Source: Gemmatimonadota bacterium
GTDB lineage: Bacteria > Gemmatimonadota > Gemmatimonadetes > Gemmatimonadales > Gemmatimonadaceae
Assembly (NCBI GenBank): GCA_021413975.1
Contig: JAIOPJ010000048.1
Span: 1 to 64,000 of the forward strand
Length of the DNA: 64,000 bases
Direction: 5' to 3'
Part shown: positions 46,179 to 55,020 of the stretch, piece by piece
Numbering within the stretch: position 1 is the stretch's first letter
Layout: every line of letters begins with the position of its first letter
Notes under the pieces: generated by a model
Seen by the model: only the letters and a program-made list of their open reading frames with translations
What the model was told of the DNA's origin: nothing
The model's database searches: none
Position numbers and translations under genes: made by a program

Positions 46179-48251
46179 ATGACCTCGCCCACTCGCCTCC
46201 CGCGGTCTGCAGTGATGCGCCGGCGGCCACACGCCACCGTCGCCGTCGCGATCGGACTCCTCGCCGCCCTTCACGCTGCCCCGAGTGCGCTCGATGCGCA
46301 GGGCCGCCCAGGGCCCGACCGCCTCACGATCGCCGACTACATGGCGTGGGAGGAGGTGAGCAACCCACAGCTCTCCCCCGACGGCAGGCAGATCCTCTAC
46401 ACGAAGGGCTGGATCGACCAGATGAACGACCGTCGCAAGACGGCGCTCTGGATCATGGATGCCGATGGCTCGCGTCAGCGCTTCCTCGTCGAGGGCAGCG
46501 ACGCCAAGTGGTCCCCCGACGGCACTCGGATCGTCTACGTGGCCGACGGCGAACCCGGCGGCACGCAGCTCTTCGTCCGCTGGATGGACGCCGAGGGCGC
46601 CACCTCGCAGGTCACCCGCGTCGTCGAGGCGCCGACCGGCGTGGAGTGGTCGCCCGACGGCCGGTCGCTCAGCTTCCAGATGCGGGTCCCCAAGCCCGAA
46701 CCGTGGTCACTCGAGATGCCGGCCGCGCCACGCGGCGCGAAATGGACCGAGCCGCCGCGCGTGGTGCAGTCGGTGAAGTACCGCGCCGACCGGCAGGGCT
46801 TCCTCCCCGACGGCAACACGCAGCTCTTCGTCGTCTCCGCCGAGGGTGGTGCACCACGCCAGATCACGAGCGGCGACTGGGACAACGCCGGCGGCCGCTG
46901 GATGCCCGACGGCTCGGCACTCGTCTTCGCCGCCAATCGCGTCCCCGACGCCGCGTACGCCTGGCGGCAGTCCGACATCTATCGTGTGCAGGTCGCGACC
47001 GGCACGATCACGCGGCTCACCACGCGCAACGGCCCTGATGGCAATCCCGTGCCGTCCCCCGACGGCAGGTACATCGCCTACACCGGCTACGACTCCACCG
47101 ACGCGACCTGGCAGGACGCCGCGCTCTACGTGATGAACGCCGACGGCTCGGAGCCGCGCGCGCTCACGGTGTCCCTCGACCGCTCGCCCTCCGAGCTCAT
47201 GTGGGACGCGCAATCCAAGGGCGTCTACTTCCTCGCCGAGAATGCCGGCTCGCGCCAGCTCTACTACGCACCGCGTTCGGGTCCGCACCGGCAGATCACG
47301 CAGGGCGCGCACGTGCTGCAGGTGACCGACATGACCGCGGCCGGCGTCTTCGTCGGCACGCGCACCACCGCCTCCGCGCCGGCGAACATCGTGCGCTTCG
47401 ACGCGGCCACGCCGCAGACGATCACGACGCTCACGCGGGTCAACGCCGACCTGCTGACCGGCAAGAAGCTCGCGACCACCGAGGAGTTCTGGTACACCTC
47501 GGTCGACGGCCTGCGCATCCAGGGCTGGATCGTGAAGCCCCCCGATTTCGACCCGTCGAAGAAGTACCCGATGATGCTCGAGATCCACGGCGGACCGCAC
47601 TCGATGTACAACGTCGGCTTCAGCTTCGCGCGGCAGGACCACGCGGCCAACGGCTACGTGATGCTCTACACCAACCCGCGCGGCTCCACCGGCTACGGCT
47701 CGGCGTTCGGCAACGCGATCAAGAACGCGTATCCCGGCAAGGATTACGACGACCTCATGGCGGGCGTGGACTCGGTGATCGGGCGTGGATTCGTCGACAC
47801 CAAGCGGCTGTATGTGTTCGGCTGCTCGGGCGGCGGCGTACTCACGAGCTGGATCGTCGGCCACACCAACCGGTTCGCGGCCGCGAGCGCCAACTGCCCG
47901 GTCACCAACTGGATGAGCTTCGTCGGCACCACCGACGGTGCGGGCTGGTACCAGAACTTCGAGAAGCTCCCGTGGGAGGATCCCTCGGAGCACCTCCGCC
48001 GCTCGCCGCTCATGTACGTGGGCAACGTGCGCACACCGACGATGCTCATGACCGGGGTGAACGACCTCCGCACCCCGATGGGCCAGACCGAGGAGTACTA
48101 CGAAGCGCTCAAGGTCCTCAAGGTCCCGACGGTGATGGTCCGGTTCAACAACGAGTGGCACGGCACGAGTTCCACGCCGTCGAACTTCCTGCGCACGCAG
48201 GCCTTCCTGCGCAGCTGGTTCGAGCGGTATCCGGCCAAGCCGACGATGTGA
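46179..48251 (+). CDS. Secreted S9-family prolyl-oligopeptidase-like peptidase
   Basis: The 690-aa protein has a signal peptide (about 12-45), a WD40/TolB-like seven-bladed propeller with repeated PDG blades (QLSPDGRQILY, KWSPDGTRIVY, EWSPDGRSLSF, PSPDGRYIAY), and a C-terminal alpha/beta-hydrolase domain. The catalytic residues are visible: Ser550 in GCSGGG, Asp in TGVNDLRTP and His in NNEWHGTS. This is the dipeptidyl- or acylaminoacyl-peptidase type, probably periplasmic and used in peptide catabolism. The start at 46179 allows a full signal peptide; ATG 46215 is an alternative. Confidence 0.93.
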   Translation: MTSPTRLPRSAVMRRRPHATVAVAIGLLAALHAAPSALDAQGRPGPDRLTIADYMAWEEVSNPQLSPDGRQILYTKGWIDQMNDRRKTALWIMDADGSRQRFLVEGSDAKWSPDGTRIVYVADGEPGGTQLFVRWMDAEGATSQVTRVVEAPTGVEWSPDGRSLSFQMRVPKPEPWSLEMPAAPRGAKWTEPPRVVQSVKYRADRQGFLPDGNTQLFVVSAEGGAPRQITSGDWDNAGGRWMPDGSALVFAANRVPDAAYAWRQSDIYRVQVATGTITRLTTRNGPDGNPVPSPDGRYIAYTGYDSTDATWQDAALYVMNADGSEPRALTVSLDRSPSELMWDAQSKGVYFLAENAGSRQLYYAPRSGPHRQITQGAHVLQVTDMTAAGVFVGTRTTASAPANIVRFDAATPQTITTLTRVNADLLTGKKLATTEEFWYTSVDGLRIQGWIVKPPDFDPSKKYPMMLEIHGGPHSMYNVGFSFARQDHAANGYVMLYTNPRGSTGYGSAFGNAIKNAYPGKDYDDLMAGVDSVIGRGFVDTKRLYVFGCSGGGVLTSWIVGHTNRFAAASANCPVTNWMSFVGTTDGAGWYQNFEKLPWEDPSEHLRRSPLMYVGNVRTPTMLMTGVNDLRTPMGQTEEYYEALKVLKVPTVMVRFNNEWHGTSSTPSNFLRTQAFLRSWFERYPAKPTM

Positions 48252-48303
48252 CCGCGCTGCCTGACGGGCCCGTGCCTGACGTGCGCGGGTCCGTTCGGGC
48301 AGG

Positions 48304-48309
48304 CATATT
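48304..48309 (+). promoter_or_regulatory. -10 element CATATT, leaderless start of purE
   Basis: CATATT is six bases (TCCCTC) before the ATG at 48316, with no Shine-Dalgarno. Confidence 0.55.
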
Positions 48310-48315
48310 TCCCTC

Positions 48316-48810
48316 ATGTCCGCCCCTGCCAATCCGCTCGTCGGCGTCATCATGGGCTCGAAGTCCGACTACGAGCACCTCGCCCCCGCCCTCGAGATCC
48401 TGACGCACCTCGGTGTGCCGTTCGAGGCGAAGGTCGTCTCCGCGCACCGCACGCCCGACTACATGTTCGAGTACGCCGCCGAAGCCGAGTCACGCGGGCT
48501 CCTCGTGATCATCGCGGCCGCCGGCGGCGCGGCGCACCTGCCCGGCATGGTGGCCTCCAAGACGCTCGTCCCGGTGCTCGGCGTGCCGATCCCCGCGACC
48601 TCGCTCAACGGCCTCGACGCGCTCCTCTCGATCGTGCAGATGCCCGCCGGCGTCCCCGTCGGCACGCTCGCGATCGGCAAGCCGGGCGCGACCAACGCCG
48701 CGATCCTCGCCGCCGAGATCGTCGGATCGCACCGCCCGGAGGTGCGCGAGAAGCTCCGCGCCTGGCGCGCCAGCCGCGCCGCCGACGTCCGCTCGCAGAC
48801 CCTCCCATGA
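48316..48810 (+). CDS. purE: N5-carboxyaminoimidazole ribonucleotide mutase
   Basis: The 164-aa protein is class I Pur[43 protein letters not shown] and [19 protein letters not shown]. It moves the carboxyl group of N5-CAIR to C4, giving CAIR in purine synthesis. purK, which makes its substrate, overlaps by 4 bp (ATGA), so the two are coupled. The length is normal and no fusion is present. Confidence 0.97.
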   Translation: MSAPANPLVGVIMGSKSDYEHLAPALEILTHLGVPFEAKVVSAHRTPDYMFEYAAEAESRGLLVIIAAAGGAAHLPGMVASKTLVPVLGVPIPATSLNGLDALLSIVQMPAGVPVGTLAIGKPGATNAAILAAEIVGSHRPEVREKLRAWRASRAADVRSQTLP

Positions 48811-49943
48811 CGCACGCGCCCGTTCCTCCGGGCGCCACCATCGGGTTCCTCGGCGGTGGTCAGCTCGGCCGCATGACGGCCATGGCCGCGCGCACCTTGG
48901 GCTACGACGTCCGTGTGCTCGACCCGGAACGCGACTGTCCCGCGCGTCACGTGGCCGACGAGACGATCACCGCCCCCTGGGCCGACGCCGAGGCGGCCGC
49001 GCGCCTCGCGGCCGGCTGCGCCGCCGTGACGCTCGAGATCGAGCAGATCCCGCGCGCCTCGCTCGAGGCGGTGGCCGGCCTCGCGCCGCTCAGCCCCGGC
49101 GTGGAGGCGGTGTACGTGATCCAGGAACGTGCGCGCCAGAAGGAATGGCTCGCCTCGAACGGCTTCCCGCTCGGTCCGTTCCGCACGGTGCGCCACTCCA
49201 CCACCACGGCCGACGCGGTCGCCGCGCTCGGACCCGCGATCGTGAAGAGCGCCATGGGCGGCTATGACGGACGCGGCCAGGTGCGCGTGAGGACGCCTGA
49301 CGAAGGCCGTGCCGCCTTCGAATCGCTGCGCGCGCCCGTCTGCGTCGTCGAAGCGTTCCTCGACATCGCCACCGAGATCAGCGTGCTCGTCGCGCGCCGG
49401 GCCGACGGGGTCGCCGTCGCCTACCCGACGTCGCGCAACGTGCACACGCACGGCGTGCTCACCTGGGCCGTGACACCCTCCGGCGCCGACGAGGACCTCG
49501 AAGCCAAGGCCCGCGCACTCGCGCTCGGCATCGCCGGGAAGCTCGGGATCATCGGCCTGCTGGCCGTGGAGATGTTCGTGCTCCACGACGGATCGTTGCT
49601 GGTGAACGAACTCGCGCCGCGGCCGCACAACACCTTCCATCACTCCGAGCGTGCGCACCCCACGAGCCAGTTCGAGCAGCTCGTGCGTGCCATCTGCCAC
49701 CTCCCGCTCGGCAGCGTCGACGTCATCCGCCCGGCGGCGATCCACAACCTGCTCGGCGACATCTGGGAGGGCGGCGCACCCGATTTCGCCAAGGCTCTGG
49801 CGATCCCCGGCGTCCGTGTGCATCTGTATGGGAAGAAGGAATCGCGTCCTGGGCGGAAGATGGGCCACCTCTCCGCCGACGGCGCGACGCCCGAGGAAGC
49901 GCTCGACCGCGTCCTGACCGCCTACCGCGCGCTCACGTCCTGA
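48807..49943 (+). CDS. purK: N5-carboxyaminoimidazole ribonucleotide synthase
   Basis: The 378-aa ATP-grasp protein has the PurK N-terminus [42 protein letters not shown], the ATP-grasp metal segment [15 protein letters not shown] and a C-terminal [16 protein letters not shown]. It carboxylates AIR to N5-CAIR using ATP and bicarbonate. In TLEIEQIP the usual Glu-Phe-Glu-Asn is Glu-Ile-Glu-Gln, a conservative change. It overlaps purE at its start, and the FMN-barrel gene begins 10 bp after its stop. Confidence 0.97.
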   Translation: MTHAPVPPGATIGFLGGGQLGRMTAMAARTLGYDVRVLDPERDCPARHVADETITAPWADAEAAARLAAGCAAVTLEIEQIPRASLEAVAGLAPLSPGVEAVYVIQERARQKEWLASNGFPLGPFRTVRHSTTTADAVAALGPAIVKSAMGGYDGRGQVRVRTPDEGRAAFESLRAPVCVVEAFLDIATEISVLVARRADGVAVAYPTSRNVHTHGVLTWAVTPSGADEDLEAKARALALGIAGKLGIIGLLAVEMFVLHDGSLLVNELAPRPHNTFHHSERAHPTSQFEQLVRAICHLPLGSVDVIRPAAIHNLLGDIWEGGAPDFAKALAIPGVRVHLYGKKESRPGRKMGHLSADGATPEEALDRVLTAYRALTS

Positions 49944-49953
49944 GGACCCTGCG

Positions 49954-50403
49954 ATGCCCACGCCCACGCCTCGCTTCCGCGATCTCAGCGCCGCCGAATG
50001 CACCGCGATCCTCGCGCGCCACCACGTCGGCCGCCTCGCCTTCTCGCGTAAGGACCGCGTGGACATCGAGCCGATCCACTACGTCTTCGACGAGGGCTGG
50101 CTCTACGGCCGCACCCAGCCGGGCACCAAACTCGAGGTGATCACGCACAACCGGTGGATAGCGTTCGAGGTCGACGAGATCGACGCGCTCTTCGACTGGC
50201 GCAGCGTGGTGGTGAAGGGCGGCTTCTACCTGCTGCGGTCGGACGGCGGACCGCACGAGACCGAGGCCTACGACAAGGGCGTCGCGATCCTCCGCCGGCT
50301 CGTTCCCGAGACGATGACCGCGACCGACCCGCTGCCGGAACGGGCGATCGTGTTCAGGATCAACATCGACGAGCTGTTCGGCCGCGAGGCGAGCACCAGG
50401 TAG
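49954..50403 (+). CDS. Pyridoxamine-5'-phosphate-oxidase-like FMN-binding split-barrel protein
   Basis: The 149-aa protein has the start of a PNPOx-like barrel: CTAILARHHVGRLAFSRKD, VDIEPIHYVFDEGWLYGRT, KLEVITHNRWIAFEVDEI and a C-terminal basic strand. Such proteins bind FMN, F420 or haem and act as small reductases or stress proteins; none can be singled out. GAGGA upstream of the ATG supports the start, 10 bp after purK, so it may share the purEK transcript. It has no signal peptide. Confidence 0.8.
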   Translation: MPTPTPRFRDLSAAECTAILARHHVGRLAFSRKDRVDIEPIHYVFDEGWLYGRTQPGTKLEVITHNRWIAFEVDEIDALFDWRSVVVKGGFYLLRSDGGPHETEAYDKGVAILRRLVPETMTATDPLPERAIVFRINIDELFGREASTR

Positions 50404-50418
50404 CGGGCGTCGCGCGTC

Positions 50419-51618
50419 TCACCGCGGCACGATCCCGTACTTGCGGAGCACCTCGCGCACGCGGTCGAGCGGGATCGCTTCCGCGGTGCGGCCACTGCCG
50501 CGCACGGTCGTGGCCATGAAGAGCGAGTTGTAGATCGCCTCCTCCACCGCCTCGACGGTCGCCTGGAAGACCGCGCTCATCTCCTCATTGGCCAACTCGG
50601 TGATGGTGAGACGCGGCGCGTCCCACGCGCGGCGCACGCTCGAAGCGGTCGAGAACGCGAGCGCGTAGTCGCCGCTGCCGTTCGACGCCGAACTGCCGGT
50701 GCGCCCGAGGCCCATCATGGCGCGCGAGGCCACGCGGCCGAGGTTGCGGTCCCCCACCGGCGCGTCGGTCGCGATGATGATGATCACCGATCCGTCGCCG
50801 GTGTCGTCGGCAGGGCTCCGCGCGGCGCGCGCTCCGGCGGCGGCGGATCCCGGCGCCGTGCTCACGTCGCGCTGGAACGCGTACTGTCCCAGCTCGCGAC
50901 CCACCGGTGCCCCCATGACCTGCAACACGCCGCCGAAGTTCGTCTGCACGAGCACCCCGACCGTCCAGCCGCCGAGCGAGGCCGGCAGCACGCGCGACGA
51001 CGTCCCGATCCCTCCTTTCCAACCGAACGCGATGGTGCCCGTGCCCGCACCGACGCTCCCTTCCGCCACCGGCCCGCCCGCCGCGATCTCGAGCGCCTGC
51101 CGGACGGCCGCCGCGGTCACCGGCCGCGACCGGATGTCGTTGAGTCCGCCGTCGTTCGTCTCGCCCACCACCGGGTTGATCGATCGGACGTTCTTCATGC
51201 CCGGTCGCTCGAGCATCCACTCGGCCATCGCATCGGCGGCCTTCCAGACGCAGAGCGTGCAGGTGAGGAGGATCGGCGTCTCCAGTTCCCCGAGTTCGGC
51301 GAGCTGAGTGCTCCCGGCGAACTTCCCGAATCCGTTCCCCACGTGGAGGGCCGCCGGCACCCGCGAGAGGTAGGCGTTCCCGTCGTGCGGGAGGATCGCG
51401 GTGACGCCGGTACGCACGCGATCGCCCTCGGAGAGCGTGACCTGCCCGACGCGGACGCCACCGACGTCGGTGATGGCATTCAGGGGGCCCGGCGCGAAGA
51501 TGCCGGGCGCGACGCCGAGGTCCCGCGCGCGGACGCGTCCCTGCGCGGCCACGTCCGGCGCGAGTAGCATCGCGCCCAGTCCCAGCGCGGCCAAGGTGGA
51601 GCGGCGGTGGTTCATCAT
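50419..51618 (-). CDS. P1-family (DmpA-type) aminopeptidase, exported
   Basis: The 399-aa protein has a signal peptide (2-26, ending VAAQG) and the P1/DmpA fold. Diagnostic parts are GPLNAITDVGGVRVGQVTL, the segment VVGETNDGGLNDIRSR, a Gly-rich VGAGTGTIAFGWKGGIG and the self-processing nucleophile Ser in NGSGDYALAFS (about residue 312). The enzyme is made as one chain, cleaves itself before that Ser and uses it as N-terminal nucleophile to hydrolyse beta-amino or D-amino peptides. The start is the first of two adjacent ATGs, seven bases from TAAGAT. It is divergent from holB, with only 18 bp between start codons. Confidence 0.92.
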   Translation of the reverse strand: MMNHRRSTLAALGLGAMLLAPDVAAQGRVRARDLGVAPGIFAPGPLNAITDVGGVRVGQVTLSEGDRVRTGVTAILPHDGNAYLSRVPAALHVGNGFGKFAGSTQLAELGELETPILLTCTLCVWKAADAMAEWMLERPGMKNVRSINPVVGETNDGGLNDIRSRPVTAAAVRQALEIAAGGPVAEGSVGAGTGTIAFGWKGGIGTSSRVLPASLGGWTVGVLVQTNFGGVLQVMGAPVGRELGQYAFQRDVSTAPGSAAAGARAARSPADDTGDGSVIIIIATDAPVGDRNLGRVASRAMMGLGRTGSSASNGSGDYALAFSTASSVRRAWDAPRLTITELANEEMSAVFQATVEAVEEAIYNSLFMATTVRGSGRTAEAIPLDRVREVLRKYGIVPR

Positions 51619-51636
51619 GCGGACTATCTTACGTCC
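51619..51636. promoter_or_regulatory. 18-bp bidirectional promoter with one shared symmetric -10
   Basis: Only 18 bp separate the ATG of the P1 peptidase (minus) and the GTG of holB (plus). The heptamer TATCTTA (51625-51631) reads TATCTT six bases before the holB GTG, and on the other strand TAAGAT seven bases before the peptidase ATG. There is no room for a Shine-Dalgarno or a leader in either direction. Confidence 0.7.
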
Positions 51637-52701
51637 GTGCCTCTCATCCCGCTCTACGGACACGATTCCCTGCGCAAGCGCCTCGCCGCGCAGGCCGCCG
51701 ATGGTACGCTGCCCGCGAGCCTCCTGCTGCAGGGGGCTGCGGGCATCGGGAAGCAGCGCCTGGCGCTCTGGCTCGGGCAGGTGTTGCTCTGCGAGGCCGA
51801 AGGCGAGCGCCCTTGCGGGCTCTGCCAGGACTGCAGGTACTCGCTGCAGCTGCAGCATCCCGACCTGCGCTGGTTCTTCCCCCGCCCCCGCGTCGCCGTC
51901 GGTTCGGACCCGGCGCTCGAAGAGGTGCAGGCCGACTACGAGGAGACCATCAAGGGGAGGGTGGAGGCGAACGGCCTCTACCCGCGGCCCGACGGCTCGG
52001 CCGGCATCTTCCTCCACGTCGCGAAGCTGCTCACACAGATGGCGAGCCGCTCGCCGGCCATGGCGCGGCGCAAGGTCTTCGTATTCGGTGATGCGGAACG
52101 TCTCGTGCCCCAAGCCGCGAACCCCGAGGCCGCGAACGCCCTGCTCAAGCTCCTCGAGGAGCCGCCGGGCGACACGACCTTCATCCTGACCTCGAGCGAA
52201 CCCGGCCTGCTTCTGCCGACGATCCGCTCCCGCGTCGTCGCCGTCCGCATGTCCCCGCTCTCCGAGGCGGCGATGCGGAAGTTCGTGAGCGATCCGTTCG
52301 CGCAGGCGGCGCTGCCGAATCAACTGCCCGACGATCTGCTCCGCGTCGCGAACGGCGCACCGGGATCGCTGATCGGTGCGGCGGATCGCACGGCCTCGGT
52401 GAAGCGCGCCGAACAGCTCCTCGCCGCCGCCGACGCCGGACGTGAGCAGCGGCTGCGCGCCGCCTTCGCCGCCAGCGCGGGCAAGGCACGCGGCGCCTTC
52501 AGCGACGTGCTCGACGCACTCACGGTGCTGCTCCACGAGCGCGCGCGCTCGGCGACCGCGCGTGGCGATGAACGCACCGCGCGCCGCGCCGTGAAGGCGG
52601 TACCGGCCGTGGAAGAGGCCAAACGCGCCGCCGAGGGCAACGTGAACCCGCAACTCGTCACGGCCCGACTGCTGGACCAGCTCTCGGAGGCCGGACGATG
52701 A
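51637..52701 (+). CDS. holB: DNA polymerase III delta-prime subunit
   Basis: The 354-aa protein is a clamp-loader AAA+ ATPase: [16 protein letters not shown]-loop-like [15 protein letters not shown], a four-cysteine zinc module [34 protein letters not shown] and [16 protein letters not shown]. The SRC-type motif appears as SRV. Delta-prime opens the beta clamp with delta and tau/gamma. The GTG start follows a TATCTT hexamer by six bases. The stop overlaps moaC by 4 bp, an odd pairing of replication and cofactor genes. Confidence 0.93.
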   Translation: MPLIPLYGHDSLRKRLAAQAADGTLPASLLLQGAAGIGKQRLALWLGQVLLCEAEGERPCGLCQDCRYSLQLQHPDLRWFFPRPRVAVGSDPALEEVQADYEETIKGRVEANGLYPRPDGSAGIFLHVAKLLTQMASRSPAMARRKVFVFGDAERLVPQAANPEAANALLKLLEEPPGDTTFILTSSEPGLLLPTIRSRVVAVRMSPLSEAAMRKFVSDPFAQAALPNQLPDDLLRVANGAPGSLIGAADRTASVKRAEQLLAAADAGREQRLRAAFAASAGKARGAFSDVLDALTVLLHERARSATARGDERTARRAVKAVPAVEEAKRAAEGNVNPQLVTARLLDQLSEAGR

Positions 52702-53189
52702 GTGCCCGGAAGGCGAAGCTCTCCCACCTCGACCGCCGCGGTGCGGCCTCGATGGTCGACGTCAGCGCGAAGACGGATACGGTGCGACGCGCCCTCGCCG
52801 AGGGTCGCATCGTGATGAGCAAGGCCGCGTTCGTCGCCGTGCGCGACGCGCAGCTGGCCAAGGGCGACGTGCTCGGCACCGCGCGCATCGCCGGCGTCAT
52901 GGCCGCCAAGCGCACCGCCGACCTCATCCCCCTCTGTCACCCGCTCGCGCTGAGCGACGTCCAGGTGCGCTTCACGCTCGACGCCAAGGCGCGGGCGGTG
53001 CGGTGCGAGGCCGAGGTGCGTACGACCGGCCCGACCGGTGTGGAGATGGAGGCCCTCACCGCGGTGTCGGTCGCGTTGCTCACCGTGTACGACATGGCGA
53101 AGAGTGCCGACAAGGCGATGCGGATCGAGGGCGTGCGCCTGCTCGAGAAGGACGGGGGGAAGTCCGGGGCCTGGCGGGCGCGGGGGTGA
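52698..53189 (+). CDS. moaC: Cyclic pyranopterin monophosphate synthase
   Basis: The 163-aa protein is Moa[18 protein letters not shown], the motif [19 protein letters not shown] and [21 protein letters not shown] with KSADK. It closes the third ring of the molybdopterin precursor after MoaA acts on GTP. It has no signal peptide and the length is normal. No other molybdenum-cofactor gene is in the window; it is coupled to holB by a 4-bp overlap. Confidence 0.96.
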   Translation: MSARKAKLSHLDRRGAASMVDVSAKTDTVRRALAEGRIVMSKAAFVAVRDAQLAKGDVLGTARIAGVMAAKRTADLIPLCHPLALSDVQVRFTLDAKARAVRCEAEVRTTGPTGVEMEALTAVSVALLTVYDMAKSADKAMRIEGVRLLEKDGGKSGAWRARG

Positions 53190-53237
53190 TGCGCGGCGGG
53201 TCGGTCGTCGCTTCCTAGAGGGAACGGCGACGGCTGT

Positions 53238-53431
53238 TCACCACCGAGGCACCGAGGGCACCGAGGACTGCAAGCGCTTTTGCGACTGCGACGTCCACTC
53301 GCTCCCTGCTTCGGAGCATCGGGAGGAATGACCCGATGAAACGTCTGGCGGATGCGGACACCTGAAGGTGCAGCGAGGAGACCCGAAGGTCCGCGAAGAG
53401 TGCCTCGGTGCCCTCGGTGCCTCGGTGGTGA
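53238..53431. repeat. 194-bp element bounded by perfect 29-bp inverted repeats
   Basis: The left arm (53238-53266) and right arm (53403-53431) are exact inverted copies containing CACCGAGGCACCGAGG. They match the arms of the element at 27616-27803, but the interior is different. It fills the junction between convergent moaC and the transglycosylase gene. No transposase is encoded. Confidence 0.85.
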
Positions 53432-53467
53432 TAGCAGTTGCGGTCTCCTTCCCAGTCCCGCCGGGAA

Positions 53468-54946
53468 CTACCTGACCCGCAACCGCTGCCCCACCCGGAT
53501 GTTGTCCGACCGCAGCTTGTTCATGCGCTTGAGCGCCGCCACGCTCGTGCCGTTGCGCCGCGCGATCACGCCGAGCGACTCCCCGCGCTTCACCACGTGC
53601 ACGCTGCTCGCCGAGCTCCCGTAGCGCTCGATCTTGGGATCGGGCACGTCGCGCGCCGCGCGCACCACGTCGAGCCGTGGGACCAGGATCCGCTGCCCGG
53701 CATGCAGGTTGCCGTTCTTGAGCCGTGTCGCCTGCGGGTTGTACGTGTTGAGCTGCTTGGCCGTGAGGCCGTGTGCCCGCGCGATCCGGGTCATGTAGTC
53801 GCCCTCGCGCGTGACCACACGCTTCACGCCGGTGCGGTCCGCTTCGGGCAGCGCCGTGAAGCGCTCGAGGAAGCCGCCCGTCGAGCCGAGGGGCACGCGC
53901 AGCCAGACCGCGGCGCCCGACGGCGGCGTCATCCCGCGCAGGATCTGCGGATTGTACTCGAGCAGCGAGTCGAGCGGGACCTCGAGTCCCTTGGCCACGG
54001 CGGCCAATGGCGTCGCCGGCGGCACCGTCACCGAATCCCAGGTGAACGGATCGACCGGCGCGACGTGCAGGTCGTAGCGCATCGGATCCTTCCCGACCAG
54101 CGCCGCCGCGATGAGCTTCGGCACGTAGTCGCTGGTCTCGTTGCGCAGTGCCTGCTGTTCGGCGAGCGCGAAGAAGAGGTCGTCGCCCTGCCGCCCTTCG
54201 AGCGCCGTGGCGTGCTTGACCAGGCTGCGCGAGACGCGCCCCGAGCCGCCGTTGTACGCCGCTGCCGCGAGATAGACCGAGCCGAAGTCGTCGCGCAGTT
54301 CCGTCAGGTAGGCCACGGCCCCCTCGGTCGCCCGCACCGGGTCGCGGCGCTCATCGACCCACCAGTCCACGCGCATCCCGACGCCGCGCGCCGTGGTCGT
54401 CATGAACTGCCACATCCCCACCGCCGCCGCGCGCGAGTAGGCGTTGGGATCGTACCAGCTCTCGATCAGCGGGAGATAGATCATGTCCTCCGGCAGGCCG
54501 GCGGCACGCAGGCGGGCGTGGATCATCGGCGCGTAGCGCGACTGGCGCGCGAGCGCCGTCTCGAACGTCGGCTTCATCGCGCCGCTGAATCGCCCCACGA
54601 AGTACTCCACGCGCGCATGCGACTCGTACGGGGCGACGTCGATGTCCCACGCGGGCGGTGGCGGCGTGGTGACCGCGGGTTCGACGGGATCGGGCAGGAC
54701 CGGGATCGCAGCGACCGGCTCGGCGGTCGCCGGCGCGGCGCCTTGCAGCGATGCCGGATCCACGGGCTCCACCGTACGGTCCTCTTCGGCCGATTTCGCC
54801 CTCACCTCCGTCGCGGCCGCTGCGCCCCGCTCCGTCGTCGCCGACACGGCTGGCGACGGCACGGCCCGCACGGCCGTCCCGGGGTGGATGCACCCGACGG
54901 CCATGACCAAACCCATGAGCACTGCACGATCACGGAATACCGCCAC
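53468..54946 (-). CDS. Membrane-bound lytic transglycosylase (MltD-like) with LysM domains
   Basis: The 492-aa protein has a short hydrophobic N-terminus with a weak lipobox (AVGC), a Pro/Ala-rich spacer, an SLT domain (about 140-265) and at least two C-terminal LysM domains. The SLT catalytic Glu is in PLIESWYDPNAYS (near residue 162), followed by AVGMWQFMTTTARG and AAYNGGSG. The LysM units are about 365-415 (VVTREGDYMTRIARAHGLTA) and 445-492 (HVVKRGESLGVIARRNGTSV). It cleaves peptidoglycan glycan strands. The GTG start has GGAGGA four bases upstream. It is divergent from the serine hydrolase gene with a 74-bp gap. Confidence 0.92.
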   Translation of the reverse strand: MAVFRDRAVLMGLVMAVGCIHPGTAVRAVPSPAVSATTERGAAAATEVRAKSAEEDRTVEPVDPASLQGAAPATAEPVAAIPVLPDPVEPAVTTPPPPAWDIDVAPYESHARVEYFVGRFSGAMKPTFETALARQSRYAPMIHARLRAAGLPEDMIYLPLIESWYDPNAYSRAAAVGMWQFMTTTARGVGMRVDWWVDERRDPVRATEGAVAYLTELRDDFGSVYLAAAAYNGGSGRVSRSLVKHATALEGRQGDDLFFALAEQQALRNETSDYVPKLIAAALVGKDPMRYDLHVAPVDPFTWDSVTVPPATPLAAVAKGLEVPLDSLLEYNPQILRGMTPPSGAAVWLRVPLGSTGGFLERFTALPEADRTGVKRVVTREGDYMTRIARAHGLTAKQLNTYNPQATRLKNGNLHAGQRILVPRLDVVRAARDVPDPKIERYGSSASSVHVVKRGESLGVIARRNGTSVAALKRMNKLRSDNIRVGQRLRVR

Positions 54947-55008
54947 GTACTCCTCCAGGACGATGGACTGTCTGGCGCGGCGGCCGCGCCCATGGATCCC
55001 GCCCGGGT

Positions 55009-55014
55009 TAAGTT
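55009..55014 (+). promoter_or_regulatory. -10 element TAAGTT, leaderless start of the class-A-like hydrolase
   Basis: TAAGTT is followed by six C residues and the GTG start at 55021. No Shine-Dalgarno is possible in that spacer. Confidence 0.65.
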
Positions 55015-55020
55015 CCCCCC

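Noticed and set aside
49954-50403. Calling this a nitroimidazole reductase (Nim)
   Set aside because: Only the generic FMN split-barrel pattern is visible; no feature singles out Nim.
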